Shown here one piece after another: positions 25,332-34,421 of a stretch of DNA of 57,591 nucleotides. Position numbers and translations under genes: made by a program. Every line of letters begins with the position of its first letter. Positions within the stretch are counted from its first letter, which is position 1. The DNA is from an uncultured Bacteroidia bacterium. Its GTDB lineage: Bacteria; Bacteroidota; Bacteroidia; Bacteroidales; F082. Location: positions 1 to 57,591 of the forward strand of contig CACXUM010000012.1 of NCBI GenBank assembly GCA_902770835.1, in the 5' to 3' direction. A model generated the notes under the pieces. It did no database searches and was not told the DNA's origin. It saw only the letters and a list, made by a program, of their open reading frames with translations.

Positions 25332-27698
25332 TTATTTCTGCAAAACATCCGTAATCTTCCGGCTGCAAACCGCCTGCACCACGCACGAAGTGATCAAGGA
25401 AAGCAATAAGAATGCAGCAAAAACGGAAACCAACCCCACCGTCAAGACAAGGGGAACAGACACATGATAGGCGAAGTTTTGCAGCCAGTTCAGCGATAAA
25501 TACACCGAAACGGCAGTGGCCACAAGAATCGGCAAGACATACAACCGCAACTTGGTTTTCAGGTAATGCCCCATCACCTCGCGGGTGTTGGCACCAAACA
25601 CCTTGCGCACCGCCATATTGGTTTCCTCCTGATGCAGATGGTAGGAAATGACCCCAAAAAAGCCGAACAGCGAAAGCAGCATCGCCGCAAGGAAATACAG
25701 CAGTGACAAATGCCCGACCTGCCGCTCCTCGCGGTAAAGTTCCTTCTCGCCCAAAAACGAATAGGAAAAGACATCGGTATAGTTGATGGAACGTATCGTT
25801 TCTTGGATATAGGCCAAAGTTTGCTGCCGGTTTTCGGGCGCGATTTTCACCACGACATTCGGCAGCCTTTCTGGATAATAGTACATAATGAGCGGAGCCA
25901 CAGCGCTGCGCATGTCGGAGAAATGGAAGTCCTTCACCACTCCGACAATCGCACCTGTTCCAAACACAGCCATCGACATTTCCTTGCCGACAGCATCCTC
26001 CGCGCTCCAGCCCATTGCCTTGGCAGCCGCCTCGTTGACCACATATTGCCATTGCCCCGTGTATTTTCCGTCAAAATAATCGTCCACATTGAGGTCTTTG
26101 CTCAAATAATCACCAGCCAGCAACTCCATCCCGACCATTTCCTGAAAATAGCCATCGGTAACAAGCCCTTGAAAAACAGCATCGTTTCCTTCTGTTTTTC
26201 CTGACCAATTCACATCTCTAACAGAACCATGTGATGCGGAAAAATCGCCAAAACAAAGTCCCACACTTTGGATGTTTGGGTTTTTCATCAGTTCGTTGCG
26301 GATGGAGCCCACTTTGTAGCATGGTGTTTGCAAACTATTGATTGACACAATGTTGGAAATATCAACCCCCTTGTCGGAATGGCGCATGAACGAGAGTTGC
26401 AATAAGGTGACCAGGGTGAAGACCGCCGCTAACGAAGAGAGACCCACCTGAAGCATCGAGCTCGCATTGCTGATCCGAATGCCTTTCAAGTGGCGCATCT
26501 TGCCTTTCAGCACATCGGCGAAGGCTACGCTGCGCAAGCAATATTGCCCGAAAAGGCTTGATGCCAAGGGCAACAGCGCCAAAAGCGCAAGGCAGAAAAA
26601 GAGCAGCCATTTGTCGAAACGCAATTGCACGGGCACGCCTATCCACGACTGGAACGCGGGCAGCCCTCCCCACACCGCCAACAAGGAAAGCCCCATCGCC
26701 ACAAGGGTGATGAGCAGGGTTTCCAATATGTTGCCCGAAAAAATCCTGAACTCGCTGCATCCAAACACCCGCTTGACAACCCTGTTTTTGGTTTGCTGCA
26801 CCGAATACGACACATCGAGCGTGGCGCAATTCACGATGGTGACCGCCACGATGAGCAGGATGCCAAAGATGATAATCCAGACATAGGAGGCGTTGCCGTT
26901 GTTCTCGCTGGCTGGGTCGACGAAATCGGTGTGCAGGTGTATGTCGTACAAAGGCTGGAACTCCAACCACGCCTTTCGGTCGTATCTTTCCTCTTGGATG
27001 TTGGCCAACTGTTTCATCTCCGCCTTGTTGAACAGCGCGTTTTCCCTCAGTTTGACGTAAATCGGCTGGGTTTCAATGATATTGCGATAAAGGTTCAGTT
27101 CGCCGCTGCTCAACGGCACCACTACCTCGAAAGGCAAGTGTGTGTTGGAGGGCACCTCCGCCACCAAGGCGACAGTGTAAACGGTCTCAATGCCCATATA
27201 CGAATAGGCCAAGGGTTTCCCTAATGCCGATCCGTCATAGAGTTTCTGCGCCATCTCCTTGGAAATGGCTACCTCGTTGGGCTGCAAAATGTGATGCGGA
27301 TTGCCTTCCACGATGGGATAAGTAAATACTTTGAAGAAATTGTCGCTGGTCGTCAAAGCCTTCACTTCAATGGACTCATTGCGCTCCATTTCCCTAACGG
27401 TACACGGATTCTGGGTGGTGCGGTATTGCGAATACGCTGCCACACATTCCTCCACCTGCGGCACGGCGGCAAGAAGGTCCTCGCGCAACTGGCAGACGGC
27501 ACCAGGGTATTTTGTTCCAGTGGCCTTGTCCACCGAAACCAAGCGATAAATCCGGTCGCCGTCCTCGATAAAACGGTCGTAGGAAAACTCGTGTAGCACC
27601 CACTGGAACAGCAATGTAGCGGAAGTGATGCCAATGACCAAACAAAAAACATTGATAATGAAATGCTTGTGTTTGGGCTTTAGAACTAATTTATTCAT
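25332..27698 (-). CDS. MacB/FtsX-type ABC transporter permease
   Basis: A 788-residue membrane protein with the duplicated Bacteroidota layout: N-terminal membrane segment (FIINVFCLVIGITSATLLF), a MacB periplasmic domain (DRIYRLVSVD... LALVAEVP-type), three membrane segments near 285-385, a second periplasmic domain, and three more membrane segments near 675-780. These proteins belong to mechanotransmission transporters such as MacB/LolC and usually work with a separate ATPase, none of which is encoded next to it here. The role (lipoprotein, peptide or drug export) cannot be told. Confidence 0.85.
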   Translation of the reverse strand: MNKLVLKPKHKHFIINVFCLVIGITSATLLFQWVLHEFSYDRFIEDGDRIYRLVSVDKATGTKYPGAVCQLREDLLAAVPQVEECVAAYSQYRTTQNPCTVREMERNESIEVKALTTSDNFFKVFTYPIVEGNPHHILQPNEVAISKEMAQKLYDGSALGKPLAYSYMGIETVYTVALVAEVPSNTHLPFEVVVPLSSGELNLYRNIIETQPIYVKLRENALFNKAEMKQLANIQEERYDRKAWLEFQPLYDIHLHTDFVDPASENNGNASYVWIIIFGILLIVAVTIVNCATLDVSYSVQQTKNRVVKRVFGCSEFRIFSGNILETLLITLVAMGLSLLAVWGGLPAFQSWIGVPVQLRFDKWLLFFCLALLALLPLASSLFGQYCLRSVAFADVLKGKMRHLKGIRISNASSMLQVGLSSLAAVFTLVTLLQLSFMRHSDKGVDISNIVSINSLQTPCYKVGSIRNELMKNPNIQSVGLCFGDFSASHGSVRDVNWSGKTEGNDAVFQGLVTDGYFQEMVGMELLAGDYLSKDLNVDDYFDGKYTGQWQYVVNEAAAKAMGWSAEDAVGKEMSMAVFGTGAIVGVVKDFHFSDMRSAVAPLIMYYYPERLPNVVVKIAPENRQQTLAYIQETIRSINYTDVFSYSFLGEKELYREERQVGHLSLLYFLAAMLLSLFGFFGVISYHLHQEETNMAVRKVFGANTREVMGHYLKTKLRLYVLPILVATAVSVYLSLNWLQNFAYHVSVPLVLTVGLVSVFAAFLLLSLITSCVVQAVCSRKITDVLQK

Positions 27699-27727
27699 TT
27701 TATAATTACATTAACTTGATTTTGGTG

Positions 27728-27735
27728 CAAAAATA
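27728..27735 (-). promoter_or_regulatory. -7 box for FtsX-type permease gene
   Basis: The minus strand reads TATTTTTG 29 bases upstream of the ATG at 27698. Confidence 0.6.
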
Positions 27736-27794
27736 GTTATTAATTCCATACATACAAACTTAAATGAAGTTTTTGTGATTGAAAATGAACCCTT

Positions 27795-28240
27795 TTATTG
27801 GTCCGTACCATCAGACTGCCTGAATCCAATACGCCGCCGTTCTTTCTGCGGATGATTGCTCTGCAATTCAACCAAAGCCAAACTAATGGCTTCAAGTTGG
27901 GCACTATGTTCCTCGTTTATGTCGTTTTGGTCGGCAAGAATCTCCTCAATGTAATTCCTCACTTCCGTAATTTCCTTTTTCAACTCTACATAATCCGTGC
28001 TAACCATACCCACAAACCGACGCAATTCCACGAAAGCCCTCATAATCTTTCTGTTGATGTCAATGGCCGTTTCTGAATGTAACACACTGCTTAACATAGC
28101 CACACCTAATTCAGTAAATGCAAACGGAAGATACTTCAGGTTTGAGCCTCTGCCTGTGTTTAACACAACTGTCTAAGACCCAGAAAGATTTTCCTGTCCC
28201 TTGTTCAAGGTCGCAAATTGCGACCTTGAACAGAAACAAT
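27795..28240 (-). pseudogene. ORF6N-domain protein remnant, N-terminus lost and in-frame stop
   Basis: On the minus strand one frame runs SRSQFATLNKGQENLSGS, stop (TAG near 28173-28175), then TVVLNTGRGSNLKYLPFAFTELGVAMLSSVL... to 27795. The KYLPFAFTELGVAML block and the following helical tail are typical of ORF6N (KilA-N-like) proteins. The usual N-terminal DNA-binding part is missing: the remnant begins about one codon after the dnaE stop. Translation from a GTG at 28166 would give only a 123-residue C-terminal piece. I read it as a decayed gene truncated by a deletion against dnaE. Confidence 0.75.
28203..28231. repeat. Perfect 14-bp inverted repeat after dnaE
   Basis: Arms GTTCAAGGTCGCAA and its exact complement meet around a single A. 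It lies 11 bases past the dnaE stop, inside the ORF6N remnant where it encodes part of RSQFATLNK. It lacks a clear T run, so a terminator role is uncertain. Confidence 0.85.
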
Positions 28241-28241
28241 T

Positions 28242-31154
28242 TCAAAACCTATACCCCATCCTCTCCATCTTCTCCACCTGCAAAGAAGCCTGCCCGAATT
28301 CTTCCGTCACTTTGCCCAAAAGCAGATACACGCCGTCGCCTTGGAAGGGCCACTGTTTCAACGTTTGCGGGAAATGAACCGTGTCAAAGGCCTCGCCCGT
28401 GGCATCGACGAAGGTGGCGAGGGCCATCGTTTCGCCTTTGCAGGTGCGCACATACTTGATTGTCACCAACTTGCCCAACATCCGATAGCGACTTCCAACG
28501 AAATTCAGCATCTGCGAAGCCATCAACTCGCCCCGGAACTTGGTTTTCAGCATATCGAACCAAGTCAAGGTGACGGGAAAACCGTAAAGTTCAATCTCGT
28601 CGTAGGCGTTTTGCAAGGCGTTGGCCGTGAAATCGGGGAACTCAAAATGCTGGTTTTCAAGTTGGAACAGCGTTTCGGGCTGCTCCTTTTTTCCGTCGCT
28701 TTTGTGGAGATGCGCCTGCCACAGCAGTTCGGCCTTGGGCTTTCGCGTGAAGTCGAACGCGCCGCCGCGAATGAGCAAAACGAGTTGCTCCAACGAAAAC
28801 GGCACCCTCGAAACGAAGTCGTCCAAATCGGCGAATGGCCCGTGAGCCTTGCGCTCGGCGATGAAACGCTCAACAAATTGTTGCTCAATGCCTTGCAGAT
28901 GCACAAAACCCATAAAAACCGTCCGACCGTTCAAAGTGGTAAGATATTCGCTGTGATTGACGCAAGGCAGATGGATTTTCGCGCCCATACGTCGCGCCTC
29001 GTTGAAATAGAACCAAGTCTGGTAAAATCCGCCGAAATTGTTGATCACAGCCACCTGAAACTCAAGCGGATAGTGGCTTTTCAGGTAGAGGCTTTGGTAA
29101 CTTTCAACGGCGTATGAAGCAGAATGTGCCTTCGAGAAGGAATATCCCGAAAACGACTCAATCTGCCGCCAAAGTTCGCTCACCAAAGCATCAGGATAGC
29201 CTTTGGCCTTGCAATTGCCGAAAAATTTGTTCTTAACTTCCTCAAATTCAGTCTTATCGCGCATTTTGTGACCCATCATTCGGCGCAGCACATCGGCCTC
29301 GGCCAAATCCAAACCCGCGAAGTAATGCCCGACTTTCAGCACATCCTCTTGGTAAATCATCACGCCGTATGTCTCGGCCAAAAGTTCTTTCAAAACGGGA
29401 TGCTTATAATCCACAGTATCAGGACGATGGAAGCGGTTGATGTATTCGCGCATCATCCCCGACTTGGCCACGCCCGGACGGATGATGGAACTGGCCGCGA
29501 CCAAGGTTTTGTAGTCACTGCAACGCAACTTGCGCAGCAGACCGCGCATCGCCGGACTTTCGATGTAGAAACATCCACAAGTCTCGGCCTTGAGCAGTTG
29601 GCGGCGAATCAGTTCGTCTTGTTTCAGCGCGTTAATCTGGTGAATGTCAATGCGCACGCCTCTGCTACGCTCCACCATTTCCACTGCGTCACGAATGTGA
29701 GCAATGCCGCGCTGGCTCAAAATGTCGATTTTCTCAAAGCCCAATTTCTCGGCAGAATACATATCGTATTGTGTGGTCGGGAAGCCTTTGGGCGGCAGGT
29801 CGAGGGCGGCAAAATTGGTAATCGGCTCCTCCGTAATCAGCACGCCGCCCGCGTGGATGGAACGCTGGCGCGGGAAATCCTTTAAGCGTTCCGAAATGGC
29901 CAGAATCTGCCGCCCGATTTCGCTCTGTCGGGCGAAAGTCTCTGGATTGCGTTCCATCTGGTCAATCTCACCCTTGGGCAGGCCGAACACCTTGCCCAAC
30001 TCGCGACACAGCGAATTGCTTTGGAAAGTGACCGTCGCGCCGAGCAAAGCCACGTGCTCCCGACCGTATTTCTCAAAGATGTGTTCGATGACTTTGTCGC
30101 GGTCGCGCCACGAGAAATCGAGGTCGAAGTCGGGCGGACTGCTCCGCTTGGGGTTGAGGAAACGTTCGAAATACAAGTCCAACTCTATCGGGTCCACATC
30201 GGTGATTTTCAGGCAGTAAGCCACTACGCTATTGGCTCCGCTGCCCCGCCCGACGTGGTAAAATCCCTGCGACATTGCAAAGCGCACAATGTCCCAAGCG
30301 ATGAGAAAATAGGCGCAAAAGCCCATCCGCTCAATGATGTCCAACTCCTTCTCAATGCGGCGGTAGGCGGTTTTGTCGTGCAGGCCGTAGCGGTACGCCA
30401 TCCCGTCAAAAGCCAGTTTACGAAGCAGTTCGCGGTCGTCATAGACATTGCCCGTGAAAGTGCGCTTGTTTTTCACGCTGTTGTCCAGGTCGATCTCGCA
30501 CTCGTCCAAGATACGCTCCGCATTTTCAATGAGTTGCGGATAGAGCGCAAAAGTGGTTTTCAGCCTTTCGGCGGGCAAGAGAATCTCGTCGTGAGCGGCA
30601 CAAGCGGATGGTTCGAGGCGCGAAATCAGGACGTTTTCGTCAATAGCGCGCAGGCTTTGATGCAGTTGGAAATCGTTGGCCTCGGCAAAGGTCACAGGCT
30701 GCATCGCGACCAACTTCTCAAAAGATTCGCAGTTGTACAGTTTGGTCAGTTGGGAGAAGCGCACACCGAGAAATTCGTTCTCTTTCAGCGCATTAGGTTT
30801 CCGTTTTCCGAAGGGGTAAATCACAAAAACCTGTTCCCAATCGGGCGCCGTTTCGGGATAAGGTTGCTTCGTGAGGTTGTGTTGCGTCAGGAAGCGGTTC
30901 AGTTCGGCGAAGCCTGCGTTGTTTTTGGCCAAGGCCACATAGCGCAGTTCGTTGCCGTTGCGCACCTCCACGCCCACAACGGGCCGCACGCCCTTCCGCC
31001 GACATTCCACCACGAAATCGGCCACGCCCATCGTCGTGTTGATGTCGGTCAAAGGCAGGACGGTATAGCCCATCGCGGCGGCCTTCGTGACCAAATCCGC
31101 AATCGGCATCGTCCCGTAGCACAGGCTGTTATATGAATGAACCGCAATCAGCAC
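28242..31154 (-). CDS. Short DNA polymerase III alpha subunit (DnaE2/ImuC-like)
   Basis: A 970-residue family C polymerase with a GTG start. Visible: N-terminal PHP domain (AVHSYNSLCYGTM, LPLTDINTTMGV), catalytic palm motif PDFDLDF near residue 340, helix-hairpin-helix region, and a C-terminal OB-fold (GKLVTIKYVRTCKGETMALATFVDATG). It is about 200 residues shorter than replicative DnaE and lacks the extra C-terminal clamp-loader-binding part, which fits the accessory error-prone form. Its upstream region shares a putative operator with the dinB gene at 38 kb, so it is likely part of an SOS-like mutasome. An alternative is a non-mutagenic second DnaE. Confidence 0.85.
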   Translation of the reverse strand: MLIAVHSYNSLCYGTMPIADLVTKAAAMGYTVLPLTDINTTMGVADFVVECRRKGVRPVVGVEVRNGNELRYVALAKNNAGFAELNRFLTQHNLTKQPYPETAPDWEQVFVIYPFGKRKPNALKENEFLGVRFSQLTKLYNCESFEKLVAMQPVTFAEANDFQLHQSLRAIDENVLISRLEPSACAAHDEILLPAERLKTTFALYPQLIENAERILDECEIDLDNSVKNKRTFTGNVYDDRELLRKLAFDGMAYRYGLHDKTAYRRIEKELDIIERMGFCAYFLIAWDIVRFAMSQGFYHVGRGSGANSVVAYCLKITDVDPIELDLYFERFLNPKRSSPPDFDLDFSWRDRDKVIEHIFEKYGREHVALLGATVTFQSNSLCRELGKVFGLPKGEIDQMERNPETFARQSEIGRQILAISERLKDFPRQRSIHAGGVLITEEPITNFAALDLPPKGFPTTQYDMYSAEKLGFEKIDILSQRGIAHIRDAVEMVERSRGVRIDIHQINALKQDELIRRQLLKAETCGCFYIESPAMRGLLRKLRCSDYKTLVAASSIIRPGVAKSGMMREYINRFHRPDTVDYKHPVLKELLAETYGVMIYQEDVLKVGHYFAGLDLAEADVLRRMMGHKMRDKTEFEEVKNKFFGNCKAKGYPDALVSELWRQIESFSGYSFSKAHSASYAVESYQSLYLKSHYPLEFQVAVINNFGGFYQTWFYFNEARRMGAKIHLPCVNHSEYLTTLNGRTVFMGFVHLQGIEQQFVERFIAERKAHGPFADLDDFVSRVPFSLEQLVLLIRGGAFDFTRKPKAELLWQAHLHKSDGKKEQPETLFQLENQHFEFPDFTANALQNAYDEIELYGFPVTLTWFDMLKTKFRGELMASQMLNFVGSRYRMLGKLVTIKYVRTCKGETMALATFVDATGEAFDTVHFPQTLKQWPFQGDGVYLLLGKVTEEFGQASLQVEKMERMGYRF

Positions 31155-31159
31155 AACAC

Positions 31160-31210
31160 TTTTGATTAGTTTTTCGTCAAAATTTTCGCCGTAAATTTAA
31201 TCAAAGTTTT
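31160..31210 (-). promoter_or_regulatory. Putative mutasome operator O1, upstream of dnaE-like gene
   Basis: Plus strand contains TTTCGCCGTAAATTTAATCA and, on the gene-proximal side, TTTTGATTAG. TTTGATTA and TAATCAAA face each other as an inverted pair. The same arrangement, with TCAAAAG and TAATCA blocks, lies upstream of dinB at 38101-38147. The close match in front of two polymerase genes suggests a common repressor site, possibly for the S24 regulator at 38414. Confidence 0.55.
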
Positions 31211-31259
31211 CTTTTACGCCATCTTTTACGCCAATCAAAAATGGAATTGGGCAAAACTA

Positions 31260-32819
31260 TTACATCACTATCTTCCAATGCCCTTCCTTGCGACCACCAA
31301 TGCGAACAAGGATGCCAATGGCTTGTAATTCCTCAATATCACGTTTTATAGTTCTGGTTGCGACACTCGTCTTTAGTGACATTTCGGGAATAGTCACCCA
31401 AGCATCTTCTTTAATAAATTCCAAGATAACTCTCTGTCGTTCAGTCAGTTCTTTGGTGACATCTTTGGTGACATCTTTGGTGACATTTTGATTTTCTTTT
31501 ACGCCATCTTTTACGCCATCTTTTACGCCAATTTGTTCCAATGAGAGCGTTTCGCTCCCAAATTCCGGATGGCAAGGAATATCAATCAAAAAGTAAGTCC
31601 TTTCTTCATCCGTTTCAACAGTCGCTTGTGGAGAACCATTGGCTTGTAGTTCGTCTTGTATGGTTGGGATGCCCGTGGCTCGGCCTTCGGTAAGGTCAAG
31701 TTCCTTCAGAAATTCGCCCAAGCGCCGGTTGCGGTAGCGGCGTGAGCGCAGCGACTTGCCCTTACGCACGGCTTCCATCGGAATAGTGTGGTCTGGCCCG
31801 GAGAAACTTAAAATGGAAATTCTATCTGGCTCAATCGTAATCTCCACAGGCTCCCTGATGGTCCAGTCGCGATGATAGAGGCTGTTCACCACCGCTTCTT
31901 CCAAGGCTTGGAAGGGATAGTTGAAGAACTTGTCGGAATGTTCGTCGTCCTTGGGCTTCCGAATCTGCTTCTTGACGACATTGGTGCGCAGGTAACTCAA
32001 AGTCTTCTCTATCATCATCGGCACACTTCCTTTAATGGGTTCAACCTCAATCAGGTTGTTCGGGTTCTTCTCGCGTCCTTCGGGGAACAGCACAATGTCC
32101 ACCTGTGCTTGCTTGAAGAAGCGGTCGGGACGTTCGCAGAACATCATCGCCGCCACGTTCTTGATGCGCCAGCCTTCGGGCACAGGCTCCAACAAGTCCA
32201 TCTGCTCCAGCACCGACTCCATATTGTCCGTTAACGGCATTTCTGCCAAGCTGCTCTTTACTTTCACCAAATAGTCGTGCAAAAGCAAAGGCGAGATGTC
32301 GTTCAGCGTAATCTGGTCGTTGCCTCGGTCGTCGAAGGGCGTGCGATTGGCCAAGTCCAACAACTCACGTTCGTATTCAGCTTTTGGCACGATGCTGCTA
32401 CTATTATAGCGGATATAGTAGTTGTAGGTCTTTTGCTTGGCGGTAACGAAGTCTGGCACCTTGTAAGGCCGACGCTCGCCCGCCGAAACCTTGATGACAA
32501 GAATGGTCTTGCCGTCGGCCTCCTCGATATAGAGGCGCGGCTGGTAGTAAGGGCGCATCAGGTTGTTGTAGCCCACCATTTCCTTCTCGATAGGTTCAAT
32601 TTTGTTGGTGTCGATGCCCACCACCGGGCGCAAAGCACGACCATTTTCTTCCTTCACGCCAATCACGATGTAGCCTCCGCCCGTCTCGTCGAAGTCGTTG
32701 GCGAAAGCGCAGATGGTGCGATAAATAGCATCGGGATTCCAACCCGACTTATATTCTATCCGCTCGCCTTCCACGGCGCGACCGCAGAGCAGTTCCTCTA
32801 TGTTGATGGGGAGTTTCAT
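31260..32819 (-). CDS. AlbA_2/Schlafen-type ATP-binding protein with C-terminal winged helix
   Basis: A 519-residue protein. The N-terminal AlbA_2 (Schlafen AAA_4-like) domain spans about 1-150 (EGERIEYKSGW, GGGYIVIGVKEENG). A HATPase_c_4-like domain follows (FPFQ-type NYPFQALEEAVVNSLYHRDW, then GRATGIPTI), and a C-terminal winged helix (TERQRVILEFIKEDAWVTIPEM). Between them is a low-complexity linker of repeated VKDG and VTKD units encoded by 12-base DNA repeats. Such proteins are accessory regulators or defence genes of unclear role. ATG 32819 is chosen since the upstream TTG is inside the promoter box. It separates dnaE from an upstream operator copy. Confidence 0.85.
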   Translation of the reverse strand: MKLPINIEELLCGRAVEGERIEYKSGWNPDAIYRTICAFANDFDETGGGYIVIGVKEENGRALRPVVGIDTNKIEPIEKEMVGYNNLMRPYYQPRLYIEEADGKTILVIKVSAGERRPYKVPDFVTAKQKTYNYYIRYNSSSIVPKAEYERELLDLANRTPFDDRGNDQITLNDISPLLLHDYLVKVKSSLAEMPLTDNMESVLEQMDLLEPVPEGWRIKNVAAMMFCERPDRFFKQAQVDIVLFPEGREKNPNNLIEVEPIKGSVPMMIEKTLSYLRTNVVKKQIRKPKDDEHSDKFFNYPFQALEEAVVNSLYHRDWTIREPVEITIEPDRISILSFSGPDHTIPMEAVRKGKSLRSRRYRNRRLGEFLKELDLTEGRATGIPTIQDELQANGSPQATVETDEERTYFLIDIPCHPEFGSETLSLEQIGVKDGVKDGVKENQNVTKDVTKDVTKELTERQRVILEFIKEDAWVTIPEMSLKTSVATRTIKRDIEELQAIGILVRIGGRKEGHWKIVM

Positions 32820-32837
32820 TGCTTGAGTTTTATGCTG

Positions 32838-32845
32838 CAAAGTTA
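32838..32845 (-). promoter_or_regulatory. -7 box for AlbA_2 gene
   Basis: The minus strand reads TAACTTTG, matching TAnnTTTG, 18 bases upstream of the ATG at 32819. Confidence 0.6.
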
Positions 32846-32962
32846 CTACTTTTTCCCTATTGGCTTATTGATTGCTTGACAAAATGACCCCGAGAGCCCT
32901 CCAATGTTGAAATAGCGGAGAAACGTAATGGTTTAGATTTTTCGTCCCAATTTGTGGTACAC

Positions 32963-32998
32963 AATCAAAATTTTCGCCGTAAATTTAATCAAAATTTT
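32963..32998. promoter_or_regulatory. Operator-like copy O2
   Basis: It is nearly identical to O1 over about 30 bases (CAAAATTTTCGCCGTAAA then TTTAATCAAA). It lies about 120 bases upstream of the AlbA_2 promoter. The 335-base stretch 32820-33154 holds this copy, a promoter box at 33073 and a small hairpin (TTGAAAATC/GATTTTCAA near 33093-33124), but no intact gene. Confidence 0.55.
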
Positions 32999-33072
32999 TT
33001 GAGATGAATTGGAATTGGTGCCATCGAAAGTCTCTTTTTTCCGATTTATTTTGCCAATTCAGAAAAACAATC

Positions 33073-33080
33073 TATCTTTG
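33073..33080 (+). promoter_or_regulatory. -7 box left in front of DUF4143 remnant
   Basis: TATCTTTG fits TAnnTTTG. It probably served the now-truncated DUF4143 gene downstream. Confidence 0.45.
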
Positions 33081-33154
33081 CGCACGATTTTGATTGAAAA
33101 TCTTGGATAGCATCCTCGATTTTCAAGGAAAATATTGGATAGAATAAAAAATAA

Positions 33155-33547
33155 CGATACGATATCGGCGTGGCCAATCATTTATTGCACCGCAAGGAAA
33201 TGAGCAGAGGCAGTGTCGATTACGGACACGCTTTCGAACACTTGGTCATTCAAGAGATTTATGCGTGGCTACATTACACCCATTCGGAAGAAACCTTGTC
33301 GTATTGGCGCACTTATACGGGAATTGAGGTGGACGCTGTGATTGGAGATGCACGAGTGGCCATTGAAATCAAATCGACCGAAGAGATACAGCCGCGCCAC
33401 ACCAAAGGATTGAAAGCGTTTGGCGAAGAACATCCTGACAGTCGTCGTATGGTGGTTTCGCTCGACAAGTTTAACCGCCGAATTGGTGACATTGAATGTG
33501 TCTATGTTCTCGATTTCTTCAAGATGTTGTGGTCGGGAGAGATTTAA
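33155..33547 (+). pseudogene. DUF4143 ATPase remnant (C-terminal nuclease-like part only)
   Basis: The frame opens just after a TAA and reads RYDIGVANHLLHRKEMSRGS, then GHAFEHLVIQEIYAW, SYWRTYTGIEVDAVIGDARVAIEIKSTE, and ends FKMLWSGEI. This is the C-terminal DUF4143 section with its D-x-E-x-K-like nuclease core (VDAVIGD...AIEIKS). The P-loop ATPase half (about 270 residues) is missing, although a promoter box remains at 33073, so an internal deletion is likely. Translation from GTG 33170 would give only 125 residues. Confidence 0.82.
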
Positions 33548-33575
33548 CCGAACACATACTTTGTTTTTGTATTGT

Positions 33576-33604
33576 TTGTCGCCTTGAGTTTAATCAAAGT
33601 TTTG
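33576..33604. promoter_or_regulatory. Operator-like copy O3
   Basis: TGTCGCCTTGAG followed by TTTAATCAAAGTTTTG resembles O1 and O2 over about 28 bases. The rest of the spacer 33605-33755 is AT-rich and carries two TAnnTTTG boxes (33645-33652 and 33725-33732). Confidence 0.45.
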
Positions 33605-33724
33605 AAATTGAATTTATTTCATACACAAAATAACTGCAATTTGTTATTTTTGTTGTAAATAACTATTGAGAAAATTTTAACAATTTTTAACCGATTTTCT
33701 TGCAATCCATCCAGTCATTCTCGC

Positions 33725-33732
33725 TACTTTTG
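33725..33732 (+). promoter_or_regulatory. -7 box for the 221-residue protein/deiminase operon
   Basis: TACTTTTG matches TAnnTTTG, 23 bases before the ATG at 33756. A second box, TATTTTTG, lies at 33645-33652. Confidence 0.55.
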
Positions 33733-33755
33733 CGGCAAATTTTAAACGCAATGAT

Positions 33756-34421
33756 ATGGACATCCAAGAAAAAATCAAAAGTCTTCAAATCGAAGCAGCA
33801 CAATTCCTCACAAAAACAAAAATGACAATGAATGGATTGGTTATCCTTCCTAAAGAGATTGAAGTGTATTATTCCAAAGAAGGAGAGTTTGAAGATCCAA
33901 CAGTTCATAAAAATGAATTACAGAAGAATAACAAGAATCATTTCTATGTTCATAGATGGGGCAAAACAAAAAACGACAAGTATAAAGGCGGCAATCGTGC
34001 GGGGTTAGATTTCGTTGTTAGTGACGATGAAAACACCTATTACTCGTACTTAATCAGAAGTGCTTTGATCAATGGCAATCTAATAGTAGGCCCAAATAAA
34101 GTACTGAAAACAATAGAAAGCCTCACTGATCTTTCATATAAAGAATTGGAAAGCAATACTATAGAGTTGGATGTGGTAAATTTTTCTTATGATGTGTTGT
34201 TTTCAGAAAGAATAAATCTTAACCAAGAAGGTGAATCCTCTCATTATGAATTAAGGGCTGTTTTATGCGACAATTTGTATAGGGAGAAAGAAAGCAAATA
34301 TCGTTATAAAGAAAAAATGATTACCCGATTCATAAAAGAACGGAAGATGAGTTCACAACAGGCTTTGAAATACGCACAAGAAAAACTGGGATACATACCA
34401 TCTGAAATACGAAGTTTATGA
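33756..34421 (+). CDS. Hypothetical protein coupled to a deiminase
   Basis: A 221-residue soluble protein I do not recognise. Notable segments are HFYVHRWGKTKNDKYKGGN, RAGLDFVVSDDENTYYSYL, IRSALINGNLIVGPNKVL and a basic C-terminal helix (YRYKEKMITRFIKERKMS). There is no signal peptide or membrane segment. The gene is distinctly AT-rich compared with nearby housekeeping genes. Its stop overlaps the ATG of the deiminase gene by 4 bases, so the two products are probably made together. A nucleic-acid role is possible but only a guess. Confidence 0.7.
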   Translation: MDIQEKIKSLQIEAAQFLTKTKMTMNGLVILPKEIEVYYSKEGEFEDPTVHKNELQKNNKNHFYVHRWGKTKNDKYKGGNRAGLDFVVSDDENTYYSYLIRSALINGNLIVGPNKVLKTIESLTDLSYKELESNTIELDVVNFSYDVLFSERINLNQEGESSHYELRAVLCDNLYREKESKYRYKEKMITRFIKERKMSSQQALKYAQEKLGYIPSEIRSL

